The position numbers were made by a program, and so were the translations under genes. A stretch of DNA of 64,000 nucleotides, taken from the NCBI GenBank assembly GCA_029721435.1, contig CM056576.1:72867876-72931875 (forward strand). The letters are read 5' to 3'. A model generated the notes under the pieces. The model was not told the DNA's origin. It saw nothing but the letters and a program-made list of their open reading frames with translations, and did not search any database. Below are positions 10,108-22,222 of the stretch, piece by piece. Position 1 is the first letter of the stretch; every line of letters starts with the position of its first letter. This DNA comes from Gymnothorax reevesii. Lineage: Eukaryota; Chordata; Actinopteri; Anguilliformes; Muraenidae.

Positions 10108-10640
10108 TTAAACATGTTTATAGTTACTCAGATATTCACATTTCAACGAATATTTGAAGACCTTCAGCTCTCCAGTCATCCTTATATTATCATCAAGTAC
10201 ATTCCATGCCCTGACTCCAGCCACAGATAGCGAATGCTCCCTACGAGTCGTTCTGACCTTGCTTGATTGTAATAACATCCTACTTCTGGTGCGCTGCATT
10301 CAGTCACGCTGAAGAAATAGGTTTTGTACATTTTTGGGCAAACAATTTTTATATCCCAAGTAGACCAGTTGCAAGGAGTTGAATTTTACTATATCCTCTA
10401 ATTTAAGAAGCTTTGCCTTAATAAACAAATCATTTGTATGAGTTCCATACGGTACGCAGTGAATAATTCTAAGGGCCTTTTTTTGAAGTTTAAATAAAGG
10501 TTCTATTGTATTTTTGTAAGTATGACCCCATACTTCAGCGCAGTAATGTAAGTGGGGTGCTATGAGGGCTGAATAGATTATTTTAAGAGACTTAAGGTTT
10601 AATAGTTTCTACATTTTCCAAAGAATACAAACACTTTTAG
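10108..10640 (-). pseudogene. LINE RT C-terminal fragment, copy 2
   Basis: Reading the minus strand, about 10450-10610 encodes the post-palm segment typical of L2/CR1-group RTs: LIAPHLHYCAEVWG, then LFKLQKKALRII. The frame is broken by small indels near 10305. It resumes as TRSRMLLQSSKVRTTRRE and NVLDDNIRM, closely matching copy 1. The reading stops at about 10108, some 90 bp before the post-RT ORF. The catalytic palm is absent, so this is a 5'-truncated copy. Confidence 0.75.
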
Positions 10641-10727
10641 CTAACTTTCTTTGAACTAAATTTACATGCGGTTTCCTGCTTAAGATGTTAAATCAAGTAT
10701 TAATTCCTATGCTTCATTTTTCCACAG

Positions 10728-10985
10728 ATGCTGTGAGGGAGAAATTCCTAAACACGGAGGTCAGCGAGATCCGAGCCATGCTCCGAAGGACGTGCAATAA
10801 TGAGGGCTATCTTTGATCGTTTTTCCAGTAAATTTACAGAATCTTTTGTTTTATTTTGTTACAAACAGTTATGTTCATGCAGCATTGTTTAATTGCCTTG
10901 ATACCTCGTTTGAGAGGTTTTGTGTTTTAGTATAAATAAATTGGATTTTGTTTTTTCAATAAATTGAAGTGGATTTCTTTCATAG
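10728..10985 (+). other. Terminal-exon-like segment with polyadenylation signals
   Basis: A good splice-acceptor context (pyrimidine-rich TTCATTTTTCCACAG ending at 10727) is followed by about 29 open codons ending in TGA at 10814-10816. The translated piece includes REKFLNTEVSEIRAMLRR. Two AATAAA signals follow at 10935-10940 and 10958-10963, and the AAGTRTACTT tract starts just after. Base composition of the short ORF is less AT-rich than its surroundings. It is on the opposite strand from klhl29. It could be the last exon of a transposon gene or a fragment of another gene; I do not recognise the peptide. Confidence 0.35.
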
Positions 10986-11560
10986 AACTGAGTAGCACAC
11001 TTCTAGTGTACTAGTGGTACCAGAAATTTTGATTGAAGTGCATGTGGTGACATTAAGTATACTTCTGTACCACTAACACAGTGTACTATACAGCACTAAT
11101 ACCTGCAACACCTACTGCGCTTCAAATACTCTTTTAAGCCATACATTATGGTTGGTTGATGCTTAAATCGTGATATTACTTCACTATAAATGCATTCTTA
11201 TTAACATAATAGTGCACTTGAAAAGTAATATAAATAGTCAGAGAGTGCACTTGATGTAAACTTGAAGTATTATAAAGACATGCTAGAATAATGATAAGTG
11301 CACTAAAAAGACAATCCTACACAACTATCATTTAATTTTAAGGCCTTTTAAGTGTATTTTGAACACAATGGTGGTCTAATACAATTGTACTCTAAGTGTA
11401 TTTCAAATCAGGTGACAGTGTACTTGTGCAGGTGTACTTAAGTAGACTTAAAAATTTTTAAAAGTTGTTCCAATTTAACATACTATTTACACTTTAAGTG
11501 TACTGAATTAGTACTCAAGTAGTACTCAATGACTACTTAGCACACTTAATTACACATAAA
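10985..11560. repeat. Second AAGTRTACTT-type tract
   Basis: This tract is rich in AGTGTACTT, AAGTGCACT and AAGTATACTT variants, similar in motif and base composition to 1-646. Together the two tracts bracket the gypsy/LINE block and the exon-like segment. Possible readings are one original repeat split by insertions, or the two ends of one large DNA transposon. No ORF or terminal inverted repeat was identified here. Confidence 0.6.
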
Positions 11561-11816
11561 GGGGATGAAAAAAGCATGCAGCATTCTTAGTACAGTCAGT
11601 AAAAATAGAATTCATGTATAGTATTTTTTCACCTAGGGTTGCTTCGGGCATTGTTGTTAATTGGTTTGTTTTTGGTGAGGGAAAAAATTCTCCGTTCATT
11701 CTGAACCTTCTCATTTTATGAACCTTCTCATTTAGCTAATGGTAGCTAACAACATTAGCATAAGATTCAGTTTAATAAATGCCCAAGTATTCTTTTAAGC
11801 ACTGAGAGACCGCTCA

Positions 11817-13591
<1,775 letters not shown>

Positions 13592-13855
13592 CAAACCCCA
13601 ATTCCAGTGAAGTTGGAACATTTTGTAAAACGTGAATAAAAACAGAATACAAGGTTTTGCAAATCTCATAAACCCACATTTAATTCACAACAGAACATAG
13701 ACAACCTTTCAGATGTTGAAAGTAAGACATTTTGCCATTTTATGAATGGTATTGCTATTGTATCCTAAATGGTATTCATGATTTGAAAATTATTGGATTG
13801 TTTGTACATTACATACATTTTACACAGCATCCCAAGTTCCCAACTTTTTCGCAAC
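13592..13855. mobile_element. Tc1/mariner-type MITE
   Basis: After a TA at 13590-13591 comes CAAACCCCAATTCCAGTGAA and GTAAAACGTGAATAAAAACAG, the terminal sequence also seen at 63192 (attached to a Tc1 transposase) and 49105. The right end has the expected CCCAAGTTCCCAACTTTTT before similarity fades at about 13855. It is too short for a transposase, so it is a non-autonomous derivative. Confidence 0.65.
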
Positions 13856-14699
13856 AAAAGGGAGGCAAAGATGGTGCGAAATTCCGTTCAAATTTTTGTG
13901 CCTCCATTAATTGTTTGATCATCTATCAATACTCCAGCACTGCTACCCTGACAGACACACAGATCCAGATCCAAATATATATATATTTGTTCCCCTTGAG
14001 CTGTTTAGCATCTGATTCAGCTGACTTATGCGGTAAAGATGCGCAGTGAACATTTTTTCCCAAATCCAAAGATACATTCCTTCTGCAGCAAAAAACTGTA
14101 ATAAACAATCTGTTTTCTCCAGAACACCAATGAAATAGCTTTACAGCAAAATAAATAAAAATAAAAGCCAAGAAAAACTCTACAGTGCGCTAATAACACA
14201 ACATTTTCAGACTGCATAAAAATAATCTGGACCAAAAGACAAATTCACAATTCAAGAAAAGCACTTGATGTTTCATAAGGCAAAAATTAAATGAACCCTG
14301 TTCAAAAGTGTGCATACCTTTAGTTCTTAACACCATTGATGTATAATCCGGGGGTCAGAAAGTAAAAATACTACCATGTTTTCATTCCACCCATAAACTC
14401 CTGTCAGCAGATTTCACTTGTTAGGTTTACCTCCCAGCTGAAGAATAGGGCCAACTGACAGATCATTTGTGGCTGGAACAATATCCTGGGATGGACTTTT
14501 ATTTTCTGAACCTGGATTATACACCTCTGCTTAATACTGTGTATTGCCCCCTTTAGCATCAATAACAGTGTGCAGTCTTTTGTAATAATTGTCAATGAGG
14601 CCCCTAATTCTCTCAGGTGGTGTAGCTGCCCATTTTTCCTTGCAAAATGCCTCCGGCTCTTGCAAGTTCTTTGGTCGTCTTGCATAAACTATACATTTG

Positions 14700-15188
14700 A
14701 GATCTCCCAAAAGTGGCTCGATGATATTGAGGTCAGGAGACCAATGGCCACTCCAGAACCTTCATCTTTCTATTCTGTAACCACCGGAGGGTCAACTTGG
14801 CCTTGAGCTTTGGATCATTGTCATGCTGGAAAGTCCAAGTGTGCCCCATGCACAGCTTTCATGCTGAAGAATGGAAATTGTCTGCCAGTATTTTCTGATA
14901 GCATGCTGCATTCATCTTGCCATCTGTTTTTACGGGATTCATTGTGCCTTTAGAACTCACACATCCCCAAAACATCAGAGAGCCCCCACCATGCTTTATA
15001 GAGGGTATTGTATATTTTTCACCATAGACCTTGCTGACTGCTCTCCAAACATATCGCTTATGGTTGTGACCATTAAGTTCTATTTTGGTCTCATTACTCC
15101 AAATGACAGTATTCCAGAGATTGTGAGGTGTGTTGAGGTGTTGTCTGGCATATTTAAGGCAGGCCTTGATATGGAATTGGTACAATAA
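14700..15188 (-). pseudogene. Tc1 transposase fragment
   Basis: The reading includes LNTPHNLWNTVIWSNETKIE, then HKRYVWRA, and HGGGSLMFWGCVSSKGTMNP, the conserved core of Tc1 transposases. The usual first catalytic aspartate (WSDE) is Asn here (WSNE), so it was inactive even before disruption. After a stop near 14862 the frame resumes with [11 protein letters not shown], which holds the second aspartate. The copy continues upstream on the far side of the solo LTR as NNELHGQVARWKQL (16355-16430). Confidence 0.8.
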
Positions 15189-16354
15189 TGTTGTGATTCT
15201 GCTGTCTGCCATGTTCTGCCTTGCCATGCCTTGTATTCCGATTTTGCCATGCCTTATGATTATGATTCTGCCTTGCCATGTTCTGACTGACCTTTGTGTA
15301 TTTGGATGTCTGACTATTCTTTGATACATATATTGTGATTTGGTAACTCTGATTTGTTCATTTATTGTCTTAGTTTTACTTCTCCATATTTTGCACTTTG
15401 CGTTGCACTTTGTCTCCCCCAGTCTGGTCTCTTGTATTGTCACAGCTCTCAGCCCCGGTATGCGTCTCACTACTTCGGGGGATTTAATGGTTTCTGGTTT
15501 CAATCATCCTTCCCCATCTCGTTTACTTCCTTCCCCTCACTTTTTCTATATTACTAACACCTACTAGCAGTTTGTTATTTTCGCTAATTTACTAACCAAC
15601 ACTAACATTGTATATTAGACTAATTTACTAACGAGCACTCGGCATTGTATGGCTGCACTTACTAATTGACTAACAAGCTCTCAGCACTCGCCCTGTTCTA
15701 ATCTCCGCCTCTTGCTTTCGTTCAATCTGCTCTGCTGTGTTACTTGCAGATTCTCCGCACCTGTCTTATCTCTGTTCTGACTCTCACTCTGTGCACTTAG
15801 AAATCCCTAACTGGATCTGTTGTTCTGTCTATAGGCTGTCCCGTGATCCTTGACCGCGTTTTGGCTTTTGCCTATTTCATGTGATTAGGTTCTCCCTCTT
15901 GTTCCACCCTCTGTAATTAGCCTCATTTCCAGCACCTGTGTCTGTGTAGCATGCTATTCCCCTGGAGTGTATATTAGGTGTCTTTTCACAGCAATTCCCC
16001 GTCAGATCGTTTCCTCAGTCTTCTTGTGCCACGTTTTCTCTCGCCTTGATTGCTCAGTGATTATCTTTCTGACTGGACCGCCCGACTTTTCGATTTTTGC
16101 CTTTGTGATTTTGGATTATTGTTGCATCTGTGTGTTTTGACCCTTTTTCTGCCAGACCACGAGATCTATGTTTGCTGCCCAGGTTACAATTCGGATTACG
16201 CCCATTGGATTCTGGTTTTGCTTCTTTTTGATTTTTGGAGTGTGGACTTTGTACCCTTGCCTTCTGCCCTACAGGGGTCCCCCCCCTTTATTAATAAAAC
16301 AAGTTCTACTGCATTGCTTGGTTCTCGCGACTGGTTCCTGATCGCACCCTCACA
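15189..16354 (+). mobile_element. Solo LTR (1166 bp) with perfect 5-bp TSD
   Basis: The sequence starts TGTTGTGATT and ends ACCCTCACA, with the canonical TG...CA ends. It is flanked by AATAA at 15184-15188 and 16355-16359. Near the 3' end is AATAAA in TTAATAAAACAAG (about 16291-16304). A diverged second copy is at 22121-34445 (interrupted), which confirms it as a family. No internal coding region remains, so it arose by LTR-LTR recombination. By its 5-bp target duplication it is most likely Ty3/gypsy. The strand is inferred from the position of the AATAAA. Confidence 0.88.
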
Positions 16355-16439
16355 AATAATTGCTTCCATCTAGCAACTTGACCATGCAGCTCATTGTTGC
16401 TTAAGTACCTCTCTGTTGTGTTGGCCTGAGTATTGTTGT

Positions 16440-17045
16440 GTACATGCTTGTCTTCACTTTCCATGGTATGTTCCCCTGTGAGAAGGGTTACAGCATTGCA
16501 ACATTCTTTAAAAATTTTTTTGATCCTGAGGTTGATTTCACTTTCCATCATGTTTGTATTTTGCTTCCTAGGAAGGTAAAGCTACCGGTGTTTGCCAGTT
16601 CTTCGCCGTTTGGATTAAGATCTTCCCTGACCAGGGTCTTTGATACCATGATGTATACTATTTTGCTGAAAATTACACACCATTTCTTCCACCTGGTCTT
16701 TTGAGGTGGCAGATTGAGCAATTTCATCTGCATATGCAAAGCATTCGGCTCTTTCTGGCAGTGCTGTCTCTCATGACTGTCGAGGAAAAGTGGGGGTGAT
16801 GGGAAACTCCCTTGCCTCACTCTTGAATTCACTGCTAAGTGCTCCTCTCCAACCACTGTGCTCACATGATTATGGTATGTGTTCTTGATGACGTCAAATA
16901 GTTTTTGGAGGATTCCTGAGTCAGCAATAACTGACCTCATCTTATTGCGTGGCACTCTGTCAAAAGCTCTTTCTATGTCAAGGTAACAAATGTGTTTGTC
17001 AATTCCATATTCTCATGATTTTTCAAGAAACAGTCTCAGCACAGA
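16440..17045 (-). pseudogene. RTE-like LINE RT fragment
   Basis: Minus-strand reading from about 17030 down: a segment like LDIERAFDRVPRNKM (RT motif A region), then NTYHNHVSTVVGE, and NSRVRQGSFPSPPLF (motif B region). Motif C is degraded. The matching endonuclease part lies at 20580-22020 on the same strand, so one old LINE was split by insertion of the 17050-20575 material. Several frameshifts are present. Confidence 0.65.
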
Positions 17046-17600
17046 TACCTAGTCGGGTCATTCCATCCGAAATCAACCAGATTGTGAGAAATGCCCCAGG
17101 TTCCTTCTGAACCCAAGGAATCAATGTTTGCAAAATTTCAGGTCTAAGTGTGGTAGCTGCTGAGATATGGCCATTTATATTTTATGATTTTTTTTTTTTT
17201 TTTTTTGCTAAATGCATTTTTGACCAAATTTGAAAGCTTATTTACATCAAAGTAATGATGCTGCAGGGTTGTAATCTTGCATTAAGGGGTAGTTTTTCCT
17301 GAATTTTTCATTTTTGGCTTTATAAAAGGTGTATCTTCAGTCCCGGGTCATTTACGGACTACCCAACATAGAGAGAAAGCTGATTTTGCAAAATTATGCT
17401 GTATCTTTGCAGTACTGCTGAGGGAGAATGGCTCATTTTCTAGGTCTGAAATTTTTCATGATGTCTAGTGAAAATGCATGTGTGCAAACAGTCAGAAGTT
17501 TAAAATAACCATTTCTTCCAGCTCCAGTGGCCTATTTATAATAGAACATTTGAACATTTAGTAGGAAAGTCAACTTTGCCCCTGTACTTTCCGCTGTGGA
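17046..17600. repeat. Unclassified repeat interrupting the LINE
   Basis: AT-rich DNA starting GGGTCATTCCATCCGAAATC, with an internal T run (17190-17206) and a GGGTCATTTACGGACTACCC motif at about 17344. It lacks ORFs. It is probably non-autonomous transposon sequence; the family is not recognised. Confidence 0.35.
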
Positions 17601-18940
17601 ACAAGATCTCGTATCAGCCTCATAAAAATGACTGTTCTTCCCAGACCTCTTTACCCCCTACAAATGCTACCCCTGCGTATCTCAAGGAAAACGAACAAAG
17701 CCTTAGAGAGAGCCCTCTCAAAATGTAAGATAAAGGCAGCCTAGCAGTACCCAAAATGCATTTTTACTGCTGGTCCTGCCACATTTGCACTCTTTGGACC
17801 TGGCTACATTCGTATCTCAGGTGTGAAGCTTGTGTGGACTCCTGGGCATGTTCTCTGGAATCTTTCTGGAGCCTGGTGACATGTAAACCAGAAAAAATTA
17901 AAGCAAACATTAAAAATAATCCACTGATAATAAACTCTATTAGAGTGTGGCATGAGAACTCTGATTTTATGGATAGATGAGGTGTTAAATCTGTGTTATC
18001 ACCCATAGGTAATAACCTGGAATTCCCACCTGAAGTGAGGCTCTCTATATTTGATTCTTGGCATGACACATGATTGGGGAAATATTTGAACATGGCGTCT
18101 TAATGTCCTTTCAGCAGCTCCAAGGCAAATTTAATCTCTCTACAGATCACTTTTTTGGACATCTACAAGTAAGACATTTTATTAACTCGCTTGTGAAACC
18201 TGCAGCAGGTTTTTCCATTTACAGTGAAGCATTAAAGTTTATTCTGGAGCGGGAGGATCTGAGTCATGCAATATCTCTCTTTTACTCTGTACTTCACTCA
18301 TTCAACAAACATGACGCAACCAAATTTATTAAAAAAAAACGCGAGGATGTCCTCAGTAACCAGTACAATGAAGAAGATTGGCAGGAGGCGGTACATTTGG
18401 TGTATAAAACTTTTTCTTGTAACAGACGAGAGGAAATTCAATACAGAATACCGCACAGACTACATATAGCCCCGACCACCCTCCACAAAATATCTCAGAC
18501 TATTTCTCCCATTTACTGTATATGTAAAACAGACCATGGGTCTCATTCCCATTATTTTGGGGTGCAATCAATCAGTTTGCTAGATACTGGAGTCACATAG
18601 CCAAATAACTGAGTCAAATTTTTAAGACCACTATACAGACGGATCAGGGGCTTTTCTTGTTGGGTTTACTTACGAAAGAATTAGCTTTCTCTCATAATCA
18701 TAACAAACTACTGGATAAACTCATGCTCCTTGCTCGCAAATGTATCCTGTTGAAATGAGTGAAAGACACCCCTCCCGCAGTACCACTGTGGTACAGAGAG
18801 ATTTTTAATGTAATACCTCATGAAAGGATAAGTGCAGTCCTTAGGACCAATGAAGACTCATTTCTTAAAATTTGGAATCCTTTCCTGGACTTTTTACCTT
18901 CGGATCTGAGACACACGCTGCTGAAGGGCCAGCATCCCTC
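17600..18940 (+). mobile_element. L1/Tx1-type LINE, 5'-truncated ORF2 C-terminus
   Basis: Plus-strand, out of frame in places. It starts near LIKMTVLPRPLYPLQ (about 17610), then LLVLPHLHSLDLATF (about 17770). It continues as IFEHGVLMSFQQLQGKFNL and THFFG-like DHFFGHLQVRHF (18070-18180), then EEIQYRIPHRLHIAPTTLHK (18430-18490), and CKTDHGSHSHYFG where the CCHC-type tail would be. It ends after FLPSDLRHTLLK (about 18930). This is the region after the RT palm in fish L1 ORF2. It has several stops and no active site. Confidence 0.75.
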
Positions 18941-19423
18941 AGAACCCCTTTTCCACTGAGCTGGTGCTGGTGTGGTGCCAGAGCCTGACTTAGCACCGCC
19001 TCTTTTGTTTTCCACAGCCTAAACACCAGCTCCTGGCTCTTGAAACTGGTGCTAGATGAAGCACCAAACTCCTTGCTGGTCCAGAGCAAGCACCGATTAT
19101 GTGAGGCGGAGTTTACCAACACAACCAGTGCGGTCGCGGAAGTATTTTGAGCGTTCTGCTCGCAGTAAACGTTGGGATGTATAAGCATATGTCTTCTATC
19201 TGCATGATGCGTTTATATTTCATTTTACTGTCTTCACCACTTACGTCTGTAATAAGTATTACGAATATGAGTCAGCTGGCCAGATGGGGCGTTCGTAAAT
19301 TACAGTCTGTATCTGGATCTTGAAACTGGTATGTACAGACTACACTGTGAGCCTTATTCTGTTCTGTTTTGTCAAGAAAATAATAAAAAAATTGTATGGA
19401 AAAAAATTAACATGTCCAAAATC
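18941..19423. repeat. Possible hAT-type terminal fragment and flank
   Basis: Starts CAGAACCCCTTTTCCACTGA, resembling the CAG-beginning ends of some fish hAT MITEs, followed by a repetitive GGTGCTGGTG-rich segment. No partner end or 8-bp duplication was found. The rest shows no ORF. Confidence 0.3.
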
Positions 19424-20572
19424 TAGCCCATGTTTCACCACAAAAACTACTGTATGACAGTGAATAACAGGCTTGAAATTTTTACCATGTATTGGCACAT
19501 ATTTAAGAATAACACATACCAAGTTTCATCCGTAGTATCAGATTGGTTCTATTTTTAAAGCTATAAAATATTTGACAATTTTTACACTAAATGCATCCAT
19601 TTATTAAGAAATGAATACTTAAGACATTCAAATTCATTCAGAATACATGTTTACTTAAATTAAAGATGGTATTTGCATGTCACAGCAAAAACAATAATTT
19701 TCTAAATATCCCGTTTGTATGACGAGTTTTGCACACTGGAGAACAACCATCATGATGGACATTTATGTTCATTCAAGCATCAGAATGAAAATTTTTTGAA
19801 GTACCTAATTAGAATGAGGGATTTAGAAGAGAAAAAACTACTAAAATAATGCAATGATCAATGATAATAATACTCATTATGAGAAAATATTGACTGTGGA
19901 CATACATGTAAATACAGAAACCATCTGTACCTCACTAAATTTATTCCAGAGCATTTAAAAACTTTGGCAGCAACACCAATACATTGTTTAAATCTTCTTA
20001 ACACAAGACAAAGTGACGAGCACCTCTGCCTTGAACATGTCGTGCATCAACTAGACATATGATGTGTTGGGAGAAGACCCAACACTCATCCTTCCTTGAT
20101 GCAGGTGGCCAAGACAGTACATTGTTGTCGGCTAATCATACGTTCTGCTCCTCTCAGTGATAGTGCAAGACATCAATAAACTATTTATCTCACTTTGCCA
20201 GGGCAACACACAGTGTTCTCATGTTCGATTTGCAGCGTCTCACGCCAGGAAATAAATTGCTCTAAATAAAGAAGGAATGAGAACAAAGAAACTGAACAGC
20301 TTATCCCCAAATGTTTTTTTAAGTTTACCACCATTTCTTTATTCGTTTTTCTGGTTTCAAAGGCCACAGCGCTCACACATTTCAACTTCAACGGATGCCT
20401 TTAGTGTAAAAATTGTCAAATATTTTATATATTTAAAAATAGAACCAATCTTATACTACGGATGAAACTTGGTATGTGTTATCCTGAAATATGTGCCAAT
20501 ACATGGTAAAAAATTTCAAGGCTGTCATTCACTGTCATACAGTAGTTTTTGTGGTGAAATATGGGCATTTCA
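19424..20572. mobile_element. Foldback element with about 180-bp inverted arms
   Basis: The arms at about 19424-19605 and 20390-20572 are inverted copies: both include CTACTGTATGACAGTGAAT, a TACCATGTATTGGCACAT block, and AAATATTTGACAATTTTTAC. The loop of about 785 bp shows no coding region. It sits in the old RTE LINE. No target duplication was resolved. Confidence 0.65.
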
Positions 20573-20579
20573 GCTTTTC

Positions 20580-22020
20580 TTTCAGCATCTCTTCATCATG
20601 CGATACACAAGCTTTTTCTGTCTACTGTGGTCCTCAGTCAAGTCATTTCCAATTCTTTCCCTCATGTTGCGTTTTGCCTGTCTCCGCATCACATTAGCAG
20701 CGGTCCTTTTTCTTACGAAGTCCTCTCGTCTCTGATTTTCTCTTTCATCCATGCTTGAAATGCTGTTTTTTCACACTGCCTGTTGTAGCTCTGGGACTCA
20801 CCATGCTGTCTTATTTCTCTTGCATCTTCCCATTGTCTTTGTGCCAATGATGTCCTTCTCTGCTACGCGATCTTACTCTTGAATTCATCACACATTTTTT
20901 CAAGCAACTCTGCCGTGATGTTCTTCAGCTCTTAGTAAATTCTCGCTTACAGATCTTCCTCCTTTTCTTTCACTTTCTCTGTGCAAATCTGTGCTTGTTT
21001 TGATTGCTGATTCTTTGGTGGAGCTGGATTTTTGAGAAATCTGAATCAAACGAGAGCGATGGTACTGCGTTGATATCTCTAATTGGTGCTTTTTTGTTAC
21101 TCAAGATGAAGTCAATCTCTTTTCTGGTCATATACTCCCAGATTCTGATTGTATCTGCTCTACATGTACCTCCAGCTATCTTGATAGTCAAAGTAGGTTT
21201 TCTGTCAGGTTATTTCTGATAGCAAAGTCAACCGGATTGTTGCCTTTGTTGTCCCTTGATTCCAATGCCAAAATTCCCAATTACAACTGGCACTGGCTAT
21301 CTTCTAACATATCATTAAGGTCTCCCATGATGATGATGTAGCTCTTCACAGAAGCAGTTTGCGACCAACTACCTAAGTCCTTGTAGAATTTCAATTTCTC
21401 CTCAGATGGTCTACCTTACTGAGGTGTGTAGGCCTGAACGAATTATGTTTTGTGACCCTTGATGTTCACTGAAGCAGCTAAGATCCTGCTGCTGTCATAG
21501 ACGATTGCTGCAATATGATTGGCATAATCATTCCTCCATTATGATGGCAAAACCTGCCCTGCTGTTATGGAGTTTGTCATAGTAAATTAGTTCATAGTCG
21601 TTGTGCAGCGTGCGTCTCTGTTTTCATTTCCATCTGGTCTCAGCCAATCCAAAGATGGTGAGATAATGAGATCATCTCACTCATGAGTTGCACGACTTCT
21701 TCACATTTGTCAGTCAGCGTCCCGTTGTTGATTGTTCCAATATTTAATAATAATAGTAATATTTTCTGAAAGTCCATTTTCCTGCCAGGGTGCAACTCCC
21801 TGAAGTCTGTCTTTTCATCTTTTCGCCTTTGTCTTGAGCAGGAATAGCTTCTCGTCGGCTTGCTCGGCCTGTCACAGATGCCTTGGTTCTGCTAATTAAT
21901 ACAGCTCCCAAAGGTTACAGATCTGCTGATATCACATCCATGCAAACCTCACTGGTTGGCAACCAGCTACCACACCTCAACAAGGTTATACTGACCCTTG
22001 CATAGGTGGGATATCAACCC
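20580..22020 (-). pseudogene. RTE-like LINE endonuclease and linker, heavily decayed
   Basis: Minus strand. Around 21300-21420 it reads MGDLNDMLE preceded by SEEKLKFYKDLGSW, matching the endonuclease GDLN motif region of RTE-type LINEs. About 20900-21000 reads as the charged linker (ITAELLEKMCDEFKSK). A 5' leader-like region follows to about 22020. It has many stops and frameshifts. It pairs with the RT fragment at 16440-17045. Confidence 0.55.
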
Positions 22021-22222
22021 CCTAAGCGGATATATGAATCTTTATAATGTAGGCAGTAAAAGGATTTCTTTCTGAAATCATTGGCATTATTAAGTTAAAT
22101 ATATTTAAATCATATATGTATGTCATGGTTCGGTGTTTCATGTCATGCTTTATGTTATGGTTATGTCTTTTCTTTATTATTTTTGGTTATAGTATACTCC
22201 GGCTTTCAGTTCCTGCCATTTT

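Larger units (their letters stand above)
9206..10690 (-). mobile_element. L2/CR1-group LINE 3' region with poly(A) tail, copy 2
   Basis: A minus-strand LINE end, longer than copy 1. A T run at 9204-9219 is the poly(A) tail, preceded on the minus strand by GAAATAAAAAATT. About 150 bp of GC-rich 3' UTR (9221-9355) follows, then the post-RT ORF and the RT C-terminus (10108-10640). The tail abuts copy 1 exactly at AAGAAGCTT, a string also present at about 10402-10412 inside copy 2. The arrangement is therefore either insertion into copy 1 or a tandem duplication. The 5' boundary near 10690 is approximate. Confidence 0.7.
14285..16440 (-). mobile_element. Tc1-like transposon, N-terminus missing, split by a solo LTR
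   Basis: A minus-strand Tc1 transposase with C-terminal pieces at 14700-15188 and an N-terminal piece at 16355-16440. The 1166-bp solo LTR (15189-16354) lies between them inside the coding sequence. The left end near 14290 reads GTTCAAAAGTGTGCATACC, a common fish Tc1 terminus. The right side is cut by an RTE LINE fragment at about 16440, so the second inverted repeat and the DNA-binding domain are missing. Confidence 0.75.
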
